Assembly (NCBI GenBank): GCA_029959085.1
Contig: JARWIR010000062.1
Location: forward strand, 2,046,001 to 2,110,000
Length of the DNA: 64,000 bases
Source of the DNA: Nemophila menziesii
Lineage: Eukaryota; Streptophyta; Magnoliopsida; Boraginales; Hydrophyllaceae
Reading direction: 5' to 3'
The notes below the pieces were generated by a model that worked only from the letters and a program-made list of their open reading frames with translations, did not search any database and had not been told where the DNA came from. The first letter of the stretch is position 1. Every line of letters begins with the position of its first letter. The translations under genes and the position numbers were made by a program. Of this stretch, positions 24,226 to 34,473 are shown piece by piece.

Positions 24226-25394
24226 TTCTTGGAATGTTAGAGGCTTAAATATGAGCCTCAAACAAAAAGAAGTTGTTCATGTTATTCAAGATAAAAAAGT
24301 TAATCTTGTTGGTTTATTGGAAACTAAAATGACACTACAAAGTTATAATAAATTCAACACTACTTACCTTACCAATTGGGGATCTATTACCAACTATGAC
24401 AAATATGATAGAGGCAGGATATGTATCAAGTGGAATAAGAACACCACTGGTGTTAATTGCCTTTATTCTACTATCCAAGATATGCTCCTTGAGGTACATG
24501 ATATACATAATAAAATATTATTCAATTGTATAATGGTTTATTCTGAAAATGATGATGACAAAAGACTTTCTCTTTGGAATACTCTCAATGATTGGATGGC
24601 TACAATTGATGCCACTCCTTGTATTTGGTGTGGTGACTTCAATGAAATCACTAAGGTTGAGGAAAGAATGGGATGTACCCGTTTACATAAAAGCTCTAAA
24701 TATTTTGAGGAATGTATTAAAGACAACGGTATGGTGGAACATCCTAGTCAGGTTTGTTTTTATACTTGGGCTAACAGGAGAACAAATGGGTTTATATCAA
24801 ATAAAATCGACAAGATCTTTATTAATGATGCTTGGTTCACTATATACAAATCTCACTTATATGTGGAGCCTCCTAGAATTTCTGATCATTCTAATCTTAT
24901 GCTTACGATTCAGGGAAGTACTAAAAACAATCCTTCATCTTTTAAATTCTTTAATATTTGGACTACACATGATCAATTCTTACATGTGATTGATAAGGCT
25001 TGGAATACTAAATTTGAAGGTAGTCTTATGTTTTAGATTGTGAATAAACTTAAGGAGGTTAATAAGGTTTAAAACTTTCAATAGAAAGTATTTTCATCAT
25101 TCGACAGAGGAGATTGTGAAGCTTAAGGAAGATCTTGAAAGGATCCAACTCAGAATTATGAATGGAGATACAACCGAGCTTGATCTTGAAAGAGAGCTCA
25201 AAGACAAGCTCATTCACCTACTTACCATTCAAGAAGATATGCTTAAACAACAATAAAAAGTTACCTTGACACAAAAGAGTGATTGTAATAGTGCACTTTA
25301 TCATAAAATCGCTAAAGTTAGAATCCCTCATAACCGAGTTTCATCAATTGTTAAGGATAATGGGGACATTGTGGTGGATGAGGATTCTATTTAA
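24215..25394 (+). pseudogene. LINE-B ORF2 endonuclease, truncated before RT
   Basis: The chosen start ATG at 24215 lies inside the last ORF1 codons; a longer in-frame start at 24194 is less likely. The endonuclease frame is open to 25036. Catalytic blocks are SSWNVRGLN at the start, LLETK (residues about 36-40), WCGDFNEI (about 139-146), YTWANRR and SDHSNL. After 25036 frameshifts occur in the Lys/Glu-rich linker (to about 25255), then a YHKIAK...VKDNGDIV stretch before the break. RT motifs are not present. Confidence 0.85.
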
Positions 25395-25415
25395 CACCGG
25401 AGTCACACGCTACCA

Positions 25416-27023
25416 TCCCCGGTAGCGGCGCCAAAAACTTAGTGGGTCCTGGGGTTTATAAAATTATGCAACAAATATAGGATCCACAGACCGCAAGTGT
25501 AGGGGTCGTCCAAGTAATAAACCGATAATCAGGATTTCGTTCTCAGGGATGGATATTATAACTATGGTATTAATCAATTGAGTAGATATAATTGTTAAAA
25601 CAAAAGAAGTAAAATATATTTTTTTGGTTTTGAGATTAATCCAAAGAATGCAATAAGATAAATTTCTGAATAAAATGCTTAACTAAAAAGAAATACTGAA
25701 AGTAAATAGATGTAGACACAAGGATGAGAGATGTACTTGAGTCTCTCAAGGGATCCACCTAAGTTTGTCTAATTAATGTTTCCATCTAATGGTGGGTAAA
25801 GTTGGTATTTAACTATTGGCCGGGACTCTCATATCTCCTAGCCCCCTGTCGGGTGGACCTATGAGCTATCCTACGGTAAGATAAACCCCTCTAAGGTTGT
25901 AAATTTACTTACGGATTTGAAGTTCTTTACCTAATTAACTATGTAATTAGTCAAGCCTGTCGGTTAATAACGGATATCACACAGATATTACCTATTTCTG
26001 TAATCAATCCCCCCTGTCAGATTATCACTTCACCACTAAAGTAAATAGCCCAATTACTAAAACCTATTTCTAGTTGCGCGGAAAAGAAACAGTAAATAAG
26101 CGTAAAATAATATCCAATATAAAATACCCAACTTAGATTAATTATAAAATCAAAATTCAGAAACATAAATTAAATAAACTAGGGCTTCGACCCATTTATT
26201 GTGATTCTCAAGTACTAAGAAATTTAGCTCATGTTCGAATTAAAAACTAAAATTGAATAAATAACATTCATAATTCTCAATTATAGAAAAGAAATGAATA
26301 ACCTAAGGATTGTATTGGCTATTGTTGGAGTAATGGAAATTCTCCAGCTCTAGCTTTCTCCTCTGCCTTTTTGCTCTAACTTTAAGATAATGAAGCGTAG
26401 AATGAATTCTAATAACGTCTAATGAATTGTGTAAAAAGGAGGTCTAAAAGCCTATTTATAATGCTCTAATTTGGATTTGGCTTTTACTTAAGAATAATAA
26501 GTCAAAAGATAAAATGCCCAAGTCCATCTTTAAGAAACCCATAACTGCTATAAAGCCTATAGTAAAACAACATTAACTTTTGCGTCTCACGTCCAAATAA
26601 CCTGTTTCAAGTCCTCAAATATTGCTAACTCAAAGGCGCAACTTTCTCTTTTGAATCTCCAGACCTGAATCACTGCCGAAGTGGCTCGAAATCAACAATT
26701 AGTGACAACTTTCCAGATGTTCACCTCTTTTAGTCAACTCTTCGGGTAATCTTTTCTTGCTTTTGACCTCTCAGCTTGATCAAAGACTTTAATTCTCACT
26801 TCTCCTCCTTGTCTTGGTGCTCCACAACATCCATGGACCTAAGAACTTTATACTGCAAACAAACAAATTAATGTACAAATGCTCTCAAAATGAAATATCG
26901 TAATTCCAAGGGAAGAAAATGCAATATTACGAAATAAGTATAAAAGTCTATCAAATACATCTAATATTCACCTAAAATGATGTCTCCTAAGGTCATATAT
27001 TTAGAGAAAAAAGGGAGACATCA
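25416..27023 (-). repeat. LTR-6 with attached primer-binding site (truncated minus element)
   Basis: On the minus strand the LTR begins TGATGTCTCCC at 27023 and ends CCCACTA at 25440 (1584 bases). The primer-binding site TGGCGCCGCTACCGGGGA follows at 25433-25416. Only about 20 further interior bases remain before LINE-B. TATAAATAGG lies near 26455. It has the cleanest LTR-tip palindrome: GATGTCTCC at 26979-26987 and GGAGACATC at 27014-27022. Confidence 0.9.
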
Positions 27024-27501
27024 GCTTGCCTAGCTATATAGCCATTAATGTTAGATTTATCAACCAATAATTGCGTAGAGTCTCCTTACCCAAGTCCCCT
27101 GGTAGTGGAGAGGTTGCCTCCTAAGTCCACTCTGACGGTGGTTAGGTAGAATTTAGAATCCCGACTACATATATTATGCTCAATTAACCCTTAAGGTTAA
27201 AATAACAACTTAGTAAGATAGGCTCATACTAGTAACGCTAATCATCATCTTATTTGCATTCATATTTATTTATTTGCATTATTTATTTATTTGCGTTTAA
27301 TAATTATTTATCTTATGCTTTTTTAGTTTAATCATTTAAATTCTAATCAAATCCCTGGGAACGAACTTTACTTACTAACTAAACTTGCAAACGATCTGTA
27401 ATACTTGCAGTGAATTTCTCGTGGTAGTTAAGGGTGTGTGTCCTTTATTATTATCTTTATTTATTAATTATTTTATCACACCTTTTCCCCCACCAAGTTT
27501 T

Positions 27502-27519
27502 TGACGCCGCTGCCGGGGA
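27502..27519 (+). other. E5 primer-binding site
   Basis: TGACGCCGCTGCCGGGGA, six bases after the LTR end. It differs by one base (GA for GG) from the E1 site. Confidence 0.85.
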
Positions 27520-27616
27520 TTTATCTTTAAGCTAGTTTATTTGTGTTTATTTAGTGTAAAAGTTTATATTCGTTTTCAGTTTTACGCGTTTTATTTTTAG
27601 TCTCTTCTCAAGTTCC

Positions 27617-28610
27617 TTATGTATGGAGAACTATTGCGCACCAAGGAATACAAATATGCATGAGGCCCGAATTCAAAATTTCTATTAAGAAGGTTCGAGC
27701 TATCATGTCCAAGCTCCACCATAGCCTATGCATAATCCACGAGAAGACTCCTCTAATAAGGTTTTGCAAACCCTGCTCGATGTCATGGGACCTAGTAACC
27801 AACATGCAACGCATTGTTGGAAAATTCGTAGAATTAAGTGATTCAAAAGATGCTCTTACGCAATTCATCAAGATTTCAACCGAAAACATGATGAAAAGTC
27901 AAGCGGAGAATGATGCTACTAACTCATTAGTACGGGTCTTGTTTCAACAAAATCAAGCGTTGTAGCAGAGACTACGCAAGTTACTACGGTTGTTCAACTA
28001 TTACAACAAGCTTTATATACAAAATTGGGCACTTGAAATGTTGGGTTCGAAGTCTCATCCAGCTTAAACGAGGTAATTGTTGAAAATAAAGATGACAAAG
28101 AAGTTGAAAAATATTCCGAGCATGTGGTTAGAAAAGTTGAAAAAGAGACCATGAAAGAAGAGACAATTGCACCAAAAGTGAAAGAAGAAGAAAGTAAGGT
28201 GGAACTACCACCTACACAACCATCATCACCAATCGAGTTGAACTTAGTCGAGGTAACAATCAAAGACTGGGATAACGTTGAAGAAGAAGCTACACTGGTG
28301 CAGTAGAAATTCCAACACTAGAATAACCCACGAAGCTTAACTTAGACAACATGATAATCAAAGATTGGGTTAAAGAGGTTGGAAAAGAAGAGAACAAGGA
28401 TGAGATACCGCCTACACACCCGCTTCAGTCACCAACATATATCTTGAGAATTACATATCCTAGTAGTGATACTAAGTCTAAAGTGTTAAGACAAGAAGAA
28501 ATCAGCGTTCCTGTACTCGAGGTAATTGAGAAAGAGCCTACATCACTAAAAGTCTTCAAAGAGATTCTTTCCGAGAAGAGTGAGAGTGTATAGGTCGAGG
28601 TCGAGACAGT
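27617..28610 (+). pseudogene. E5 gag-like remnant
   Basis: Starts near ATGTATGGAGAAC (27619). The frames 27660-27965, 28070-28306 and 28351-28593 are separated by stops. The first is Lys/Arg/Met-rich with no clear motif. The later ones are Glu/Lys/Pro-rich spacers of the kind that lie between Gag and protease. There is no intact knuckle. Assignment rests on position between the primer site and the protease. Confidence 0.45.
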
Positions 28611-28629
28611 GGATCATCCTAAATAAGAC

Positions 28630-29031
28630 TTGATAAAAGTTCCAAAGAAGCTACCACCAAAGATGCAAGATCCGGGAGCTTTATACCTCCAAATCAATAT
28701 ATGTGATAACTTCAAAACTAAAGTGATATGTGACTTAGGTGAAGGTAGAAATATCATGTCCAATAATATGTTCAAGAAGTTAGGCATGGCAGATGCCAAA
28801 AGAGAAGACATCAATTTGCTACTCCTAGATAACTCTACGATAAAGCCATGGGGAGTCATTGAGAACGTTCTTGTCAAAGTAGGTACTTTATCTATACCTA
28901 CAGATTTTAGTATTCTTGATAGCATTGCAGGTCGACACGTCGCATTGATACTTTGGTGCCCATTATTGGTGACAAGTCACAACATAATTGATGTTCATGA
29001 GGGAACCATGACCCTCCGCACTGAAGAATAA
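28630..29031 (+). pseudogene. E5 retropepsin-like aspartic protease remnant
   Basis: 133 codons open on their own. The order is LPPKMQDPGALYL, ICDLGEG at the active-site position, NNMFKKLGM, VIENVLVKVG, DFSILDS, ILWCPLL and IIDVHEGTMTL. This matches the linear pattern of Athila/Gypsy proteases that cleave Gag-Pol. The active site normally reads D-L-G-A/S-S; here it is DLGEG, and the flap-end block has Trp-Cys. Activity is therefore doubtful. A second copy on the minus strand (31787-32188) encodes exactly the same 133 residues. Confidence 0.8.
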
Positions 29032-29034
29032 TCC

Positions 29035-29370
29035 AAAATATTACACTTTATAGATGAGAAGATTGAGGAGTCACGTGAGGTCCCAACACTCCGAGTTTTG
29101 ACAAAGGAAGCTAAAAAGAAAGTCCACAATAAACCCATGAAGAAGAGAATTAAAAGTGTGTTTCGGGTTGGTGACGAGGTTTCTTGGAAATCCCCTAAGA
29201 GAGAGAATAGACCATGGGGATTCAAGAATTCATGGATGGGTCTGTTTTTCGTTACAAGAGTTGTTTCAGCAAAGCATATTGAAATACAAGCTAAGAAGTG
29301 TCACAAGCTTCAGATTCTAGATGTGCACAGCCTTACCCATTGTTGGATAGGCTACATAATCAAGAAATAA
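29035..29370 (+). pseudogene. E5 integrase C-terminal-like tail
   Basis: Follows the protease stop in the same frame. VFRVGDEVSWKSP, then WGFKNSWMGLFFVTRVVSAKHIEIQ, resembles the SH3-like integrase tail (hydrophobic-GD-V then W-GPF-V-V-G). The catalytic core and zinc-binding parts are absent, so protease and tail are joined by a deletion of the RT-integrase core. After the TAA at 29368 comes the AAGACGTTAAACAAAAGTG block shared with E1. Confidence 0.6.
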
Positions 29371-29599
29371 TCGAGGTAACACGTGGAAATTTAAAAGACG
29401 TTAAACAAAAGTGTCTTCTGTGAGACATTCCACTGTGTTTTATGTGTTTATGTTTTTATTTTTTTTCTTTAGATTAGTTAGTTTATGTGTTTTTGAGTGC
29501 ATATTGCAGTAATAAGGAAGGTATGAGTGTTTTTTATGTGTAGGTATGAAAAGGTTAAAGTTTAGGGAGAAAAATTAGAAATCTTTTGAAGTTAAAAAG

Positions 29600-29943
29600 G
29601 GCTTGACAAAAGCATCTCGCGGTACACCGTAGGTATTCGTGGCTTACCGCACCTAGCGGTGATAGAAATTGACTAAAACTTTGAACTGACATAACTTTGC
29701 GCTCGGGTATCGGAATTCACTTTTTTTCGAGTCTAAATCGCATATTTTTTTGAGACCTATCCAATGGAGTAGAGAACATCTCGATTGGAGCTAGAATAAA
29801 AGAAGAATTTTTTCAGGAAAACCGGAAGAGTCGTGCGGTACACCGCACCCCTATCACCGTGCACCGCACCATCGAAGAACTGTCACCACGGTTTAGACAC
29901 CAGGTTTAATTCTGAGAGAAATCTGAACCATGCAGTGCGCCGT
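29600..29943 (+). repeat. E5 GC-rich palindromic cluster, left part
   Basis: Words GCGGTACACCG, CTTACCGCACC, GCGGTACACCGCACC and GTGCACCGCACC are mixed with AT-richer DNA. They are self-complementary around GTAC/GTGC. The cluster continues on the other side of LTR-9 at 31508-31640 (GCGGTGCACCACACC, GCGGTACACCACACC, GTGGTGCACCACACG). It is the counterpart of the E1 cluster, with a different core word. Confidence 0.7.
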
Positions 29944-31507
29944 TGATGTCTCCTCTTTTGTTCTATTTATATGCCCTTAGGAGACATCAAATTAGGTGAT
30001 TATTTTACTAATCCGATACAATTTTAGTAATAATTTGCTATATTTTTATTTTCCCTCCTTAGATTTTAGTATTTTTGATCTATTAAGATTTTGCGCGTAA
30101 TATGGTTTGTTTTAGTGAAAAGTTTGTATGTTTCTAATACTAGCAAGGAGAGGAATCAAGAATAGAAGTTTTAGATCGCGTAAAGAAGTTAAAAGATACA
30201 AGAAATATCCCTAGGAGTTGACAAATTTGAGCTGAAAATCTGGAAGGCTGATGGTAATTGCTGATTTCGAGCCATTTAAAGATTGATTCAGCCTCTGCGT
30301 TATGAAGAAGATTCGTGCCTTATCGAGTTACAAAGAATTAGCAAGTTGAATGAGTCAATTCGGAGCTATATTGAGAAAGTTACGACCGTTTTCGTGAAGG
30401 ATGTACAGCAGTTACGGGATTTTGGCCTTGAAGAGTAGACTTGAGCCATTTAATATTTAATTATTCTTTTAATTTAGCCCAAGTCCGAATATCATAGTAT
30501 AAATAGGCTTTTTGACTTTCTTTTTACACACAATTCACTTTCCACAAGATCAGAGCATCAGATAAAAATCCAGAAGGAAGGAAGAAGGAAGAAGCCAAGA
30601 GCTGGAGACTTCAACAGCCAAATCCAACCTCCTAATTAGGTCCTTAATTTTATTCTCTTTCTGTTGAACATGAATTCCATTATTTTGATTTCTTCTTTCG
30701 TTTTAATTTCAATTATGAGCTAAGTTTTTATTGTACTTGAGAATCGCAACATAGGTTGAACCCATTCTTGAACAATTAGTGTTTTCCAATTTGGGATTGA
30801 ATTAATTTAAATTGAGTTTTTATTTTACGTTGGCTTTTATTTTTTTCTTATTTATTATTCTTAGAGTCATGAACTAGGAACAAGTTACAGTACCTAGGCT
30901 ATTCCATATAGTGGCATATGGATCACCTTGACGGGGGGTTTGGGTATAGAACTAAGTACTTGCCGATGGTATCGGCCAATGTCCTTGACAAGCTTGACTA
31001 GCCATTAGCCAATGAGGTAAGAATTAATCATCCGAAAGTGGGTTTAATCACCCAGACGGGGTTTAGAAGACCGTAGGAGCGCTTTTAGGTTCACCCTAAC
31101 CGGGGCTAAGAGATTTTAGAATCCCGACTAGCGTAAGAATAATAACTCAACCCTTAAAAGGAAACATTAATTAGGAAAGTTTGCGGGGAAACCCTAGCGT
31201 GACTCAAGTACTACTTTTCTCTCGCGTCTACCTCATTTACTCGCGTTCTTTTCATTCTAGTAATATTAATTTAGTATTTAATTTACTTTTTCATTTTAGA
31301 TTGTTAAACAAAAACCCCAACAAACATTATATCTTTTATATTTTTGTTAGTTGCAATTATTTCACTAATAGATAACATTAGAGTCAACCAATCCGTCCCT
31401 GAGAACGAACTTTTTTATCACATATATTACTTGGGACAACTGTACACTTGCAGTTCATGGTTCCTCTTCTTTATCCGCATTATTTTATAACACACAAGGA
31501 ACCACCA
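29944..31507 (+). repeat. LTR-9: solo LTR inside E5 GC-rich cluster
   Basis: 1564 bases, TGATGTCTCCTC to GGAACCACCA. The tip palindrome is present (GGAGACATC near 29982). TATAAATAGG lies near 30501. Flanks GCCGT and ATCGC do not match, so no target duplication is visible, although the E5 repeat words continue on both sides. Confidence 0.85.
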
Positions 31508-31756
31508 ATCGCACCCTTCACGCGGTGCACCACACCCAAAAACCGTATTGTGGAACGCAACAGACCGTAACACGCTATGAAACAGTTCAACTCTGCGGTA
31601 CACCACACCTATGCCGTGGTGCACCACACGAGCCGCCAAAGTGGAGAAATGAAGAGGTCAGTTTATGTTATAATTCCAAAACCTTAAGCCTCTTTCTTCC
31701 CCAACACTTCCAAACTCCATTAAAGCTTTACCAAACCTTCACCATACATCAAAACA

Positions 31757-32227
31757 CTTCTCATCTATAAAGTGTAATATTTTGGATTATTCTTCAGTGC
31801 GGAGGGTCATGGTTCCCTCATGAACATCAATTATGTTGTGACTTGTCACCAATAATGGGCACCAAAGTATCAATGCGACGTGTCGGCCTGCAATGCTATC
31901 AAGAATACTGAAATCTGTAGGTATAGATAAAGTACCTACTTTGACAAGAACGTTCTCAATGACTCCCCATGGCTTTATCGTAGAGTTATCTAGGAGTAGC
32001 AAATTGATGTCTTCTCTTTTGGCATCTGCCATGCCTAACTTCTTGAACATATTATTGGACATGATATTTCTACCTTCACCTAAGTCACATATCACTTTAG
32101 TTTTGAAGTTATCACATATATTGATTTGGAGGTATAAAGCTCCCGGATCTTGCATCTTTGGTGGTAGCTTCTTTGGAACTTTTATCAAGTCTTATTTAGG
32201 ATGATCCACTGTCTCGACCTCGACCTA
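31757..32227 (-). repeat. Inverted copy of the E5 protease block
   Basis: Reverse complement of 28591-29061. I compared all 471 bases and saw two differences, both silent in the 133-codon frame. The protein is identical, including the altered DLGEG active site. At 31757 it joins the plus-strand E5 post-gag region, and at 32227 it joins the 5' end of a minus element. Neither junction matches normal element order. Confidence 0.93.
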
Positions 32228-32423
32228 AGCCTAACGGACATAATAAAAGATGATTATAGACCTATTTGTATTTCTTGGTGCGTAATAGTTCTCCATACCC
32301 AAGGAACCTGAGAAGAGACTAAACAAATAACGTGTAAAACTGAAAACAAATAAAAACTTCTGCACTAAATAAACACAAATAAACTAACTTAAAGATAAAT
32401 CCCCAGCAACGACGCCAAAAAAT
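32228..32423 (-). mobile_element. E6: 5' interior stub with primer-binding site
   Basis: On the minus strand, directly after LTR-7: a decayed primer-binding site (32417-32400, TGGCGTCGTTGCTGGGGA), then about 170 bases like 27520-27660 of E5, including the ATGGAGAACTA start. By eye this part is about 88 percent like E5, clearly less than the adjoining inverted block. Confidence 0.75.
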
Positions 32424-33937
32424 TGGTAGTGGCAAAGGTGTGATAAAATAATGAATAAATAAAGATAATAATAAAGGACACACACCCTTAACTACCACGA
32501 GAAACTCACTACAAGTATTACAGATCAATTGCAAGTTTAGTTAGTATGTAAAGTTCATTCGCAGGGATCTGATCCATTAGATCTACTTGTGTTCAATAAG
32601 CATAGACGATTATAGTAGTTTAGATTAAAATAGAATAAGATAAATAATTATCTAACACGAATAAATAAATATGAATGCAAATAAGATGATGATTTGGGTT
32701 ACTAGTATGAGCCTAACTTACTAAGTTGTTATTCTAACCTTGAGGGTGAATTGAGCATTATAAATTTAGTCGGGATTATAAAGTCTTCCTAACCCCCGTC
32801 AGGGTGGAGTTAGGAGGCAACCTTTCCACTACCAGGGGACTTGGGTAAGGGGGCCCTGGGCAATGATCGGTGGTTAAATCGAAACTTAATTGCTATCTAG
32901 TTAGGCAAGCCCGTCGGGATCACTATCACACACTAGACGATTATGTGGTGTTGTCAATAATTAAATCCCCCTTCTGGGTGTCAACTCAATTACTAAGGGC
33001 AGTCCTAAGATTGGCCAACTCTATGGCTGGAATAAGCTAAAGCACATAACATAGATATGCGCGCCAAGCTCAAATCAATTAAAATAACAAATAGTATTCT
33101 TAAGGATTTAGACTGAATTATAACCCAAATATTTAGAATTACAGAATAAAAGCTTAAAAATATGGTTAAGACACAAATGTATAGATAATTATCCTAATTA
33201 TAGAGAAGGAAAGATGTAGAAGAGGAGTTTGTCACTCTTCTTCTTCTTGCTTCTTGTCTTCCTCTACAGGTCAGCTTGCTTCTCTGGATGATAAAACTTT
33301 ATGTTAAGGATTAATAACTAAGAAAAGGACTTGTTTAAAATTATAAGAGGGTGTATTTATAGGTTTTTTCTAACCCTATGTCGAAATATTGGAGTGGAAG
33401 GGAAGTAATTGGAGTCCAAGTCCAATTCTAATTCGTTTCCTAAAATATAGGACATGATAAACACTACTTCAATGATTTGGCTATATCTCTTTCATTACTT
33501 GGTCAAATTTAGTATACAACTAGTCAAAACAACCAGAATTAAAATATCTTTGTGCTTGTAAAATATCTCCTCCAAATTCGTAATACATTATCTACAGTCT
33601 TCAAAACACTGGATGACTTTTCAGCATGGTAGATTTACTTGGCAACTTTTTATTTCCTAATATAACTTTGTTTCCTTTTAACTCTAGATTTCACCTTGGA
33701 TCTTCTTTCCTTAACTCCTTGACATTGATTTGGCATATAATTATATTCCATATTACCTAAAGATTCATATTAACACACAAATCATACCAAAAACGCTACA
33801 AAAGTAATAAATATCCAAATCAAGACACGAATTAAGAGATTATCTAATAACGGGAAAAAATCCCTTAACAATTAACTAATTACACCTAAAATGATTTCTC
33901 AAACCTAGATTAATATATCACAAATATGGAGACATCA
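32424..33937 (-). repeat. LTR-7 with interior sequence on both sides
   Basis: TGATGTCTCC at 33937 to CACTACCA at 32424 (minus), 1514 bases. Upstream is a polypurine tract with the E1-type hairpin (33955-33973). Downstream is a primer-binding site and 5' interior. One LTR is thus a 3' LTR for E7 and a 5' LTR for E6. TATAAATACACCC lies near 33355. Confidence 0.9.
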
Positions 33938-34473
33938 ACACCCCCAAGTCAAAGTTGTATCGTCCCGATACAATAAAGAATAAGAACATAGGGAAGCCTC
34001 TAAATACACCTAAGTCAATTAAGCATAGTGGAAAGAAGACAGGAGATTTTGAGTAATAATCCTCAAAGCAACTACTTATCAAGTTTCATGTAATAATATT
34101 TACAAACTAATTTACCTATACACTTATCATACAAACAATCAACACGGTTTATGTTCAAGATTAGATTAGCTTTGCAATGTAAGAAGGAGAGGTTCTTCAC
34201 TTAGTTCATCTATGGAGGCTATAGAATGTTCATTGATCCTAACAAAGTATCTGATGATCCATCCAGCTACTCTCTATTGGTTTCAATTCCTCCTATATCA
34301 CATAGTCAAGAATCATAATGTCTTTAAGGTTGTAATGTTTAGGCTTAGGGACGGTTTGATCGTATATTTGGATAATTTAGAGTGAGCTTTTGGTTCTCTC
34401 CTCACTAGCCATAAACGGATCACCCTAGAGCTTGAGTTACTCTCATAAGATGTTACTCTCATAAGATGTTCTC
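33938..34473 (-). mobile_element. E7: truncated 3' interior
   Basis: Matches about 13225-13729 of E1 in reverse: polypurine tract, hairpin, the CTTAGGATT-like block, and the block containing GATGGCTAGTGAGGAGAG-like sequence. A 16-bp unit TTACTCTCATAAGATG is repeated in tandem at 34437-34468. It is joined to LINE-C at about 34473. Confidence 0.75.

Larger units (their letters stand above)
22030..25394 (+). mobile_element. LINE-B, L1-type LINE, 3' half missing
   Basis: Leader about 22030-22612, ORF1 22613-24225, ORF2 endonuclease from 24215 and the RT linker to about 25394, where it abuts a truncated LTR element. The RT catalytic domain is absent. Because LINEs normally lose 5' sequence, a missing 3' half points to later deletion or rearrangement. 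ORF1 and the endonuclease are the best preserved LINE frames in the window. 21958-22029 is unassigned. Confidence 0.85.
27024..31756 (+). mobile_element. E5: truncated Athila-like element with protease but no RT
   Basis: Contains the 3' part of a 5' LTR (27024-27495, ending CCCCCACCA), a primer-binding site, gag-like remnants, an aspartic-protease-like frame, a short integrase-tail-like frame, and the GC-rich cluster. The E1-like post-gag region follows and breaks at 31757. A solo LTR (29944-31507) sits inside. No 3' LTR is attached. RT, RNase H and the integrase core are missing, as in E1, but the deletion end points differ. Confidence 0.8.

Noticed and set aside
29035..29370. Chromodomain or captured host gene after the E5 protease
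   Set aside because: The GD-V and W-G-F-V pattern fits an ordinary integrase tail better; no introns or host family resemblance.
29939..31512. Target duplication around LTR-9
   Set aside because: GCCGT and ATCGC do not match; a TSD is not claimed.
31893..32204. Open frame antisense to the inverted protease block
   Set aside because: The same frame appears antisense to the first copy (28614-28925); it is a shadow of the protease codons.
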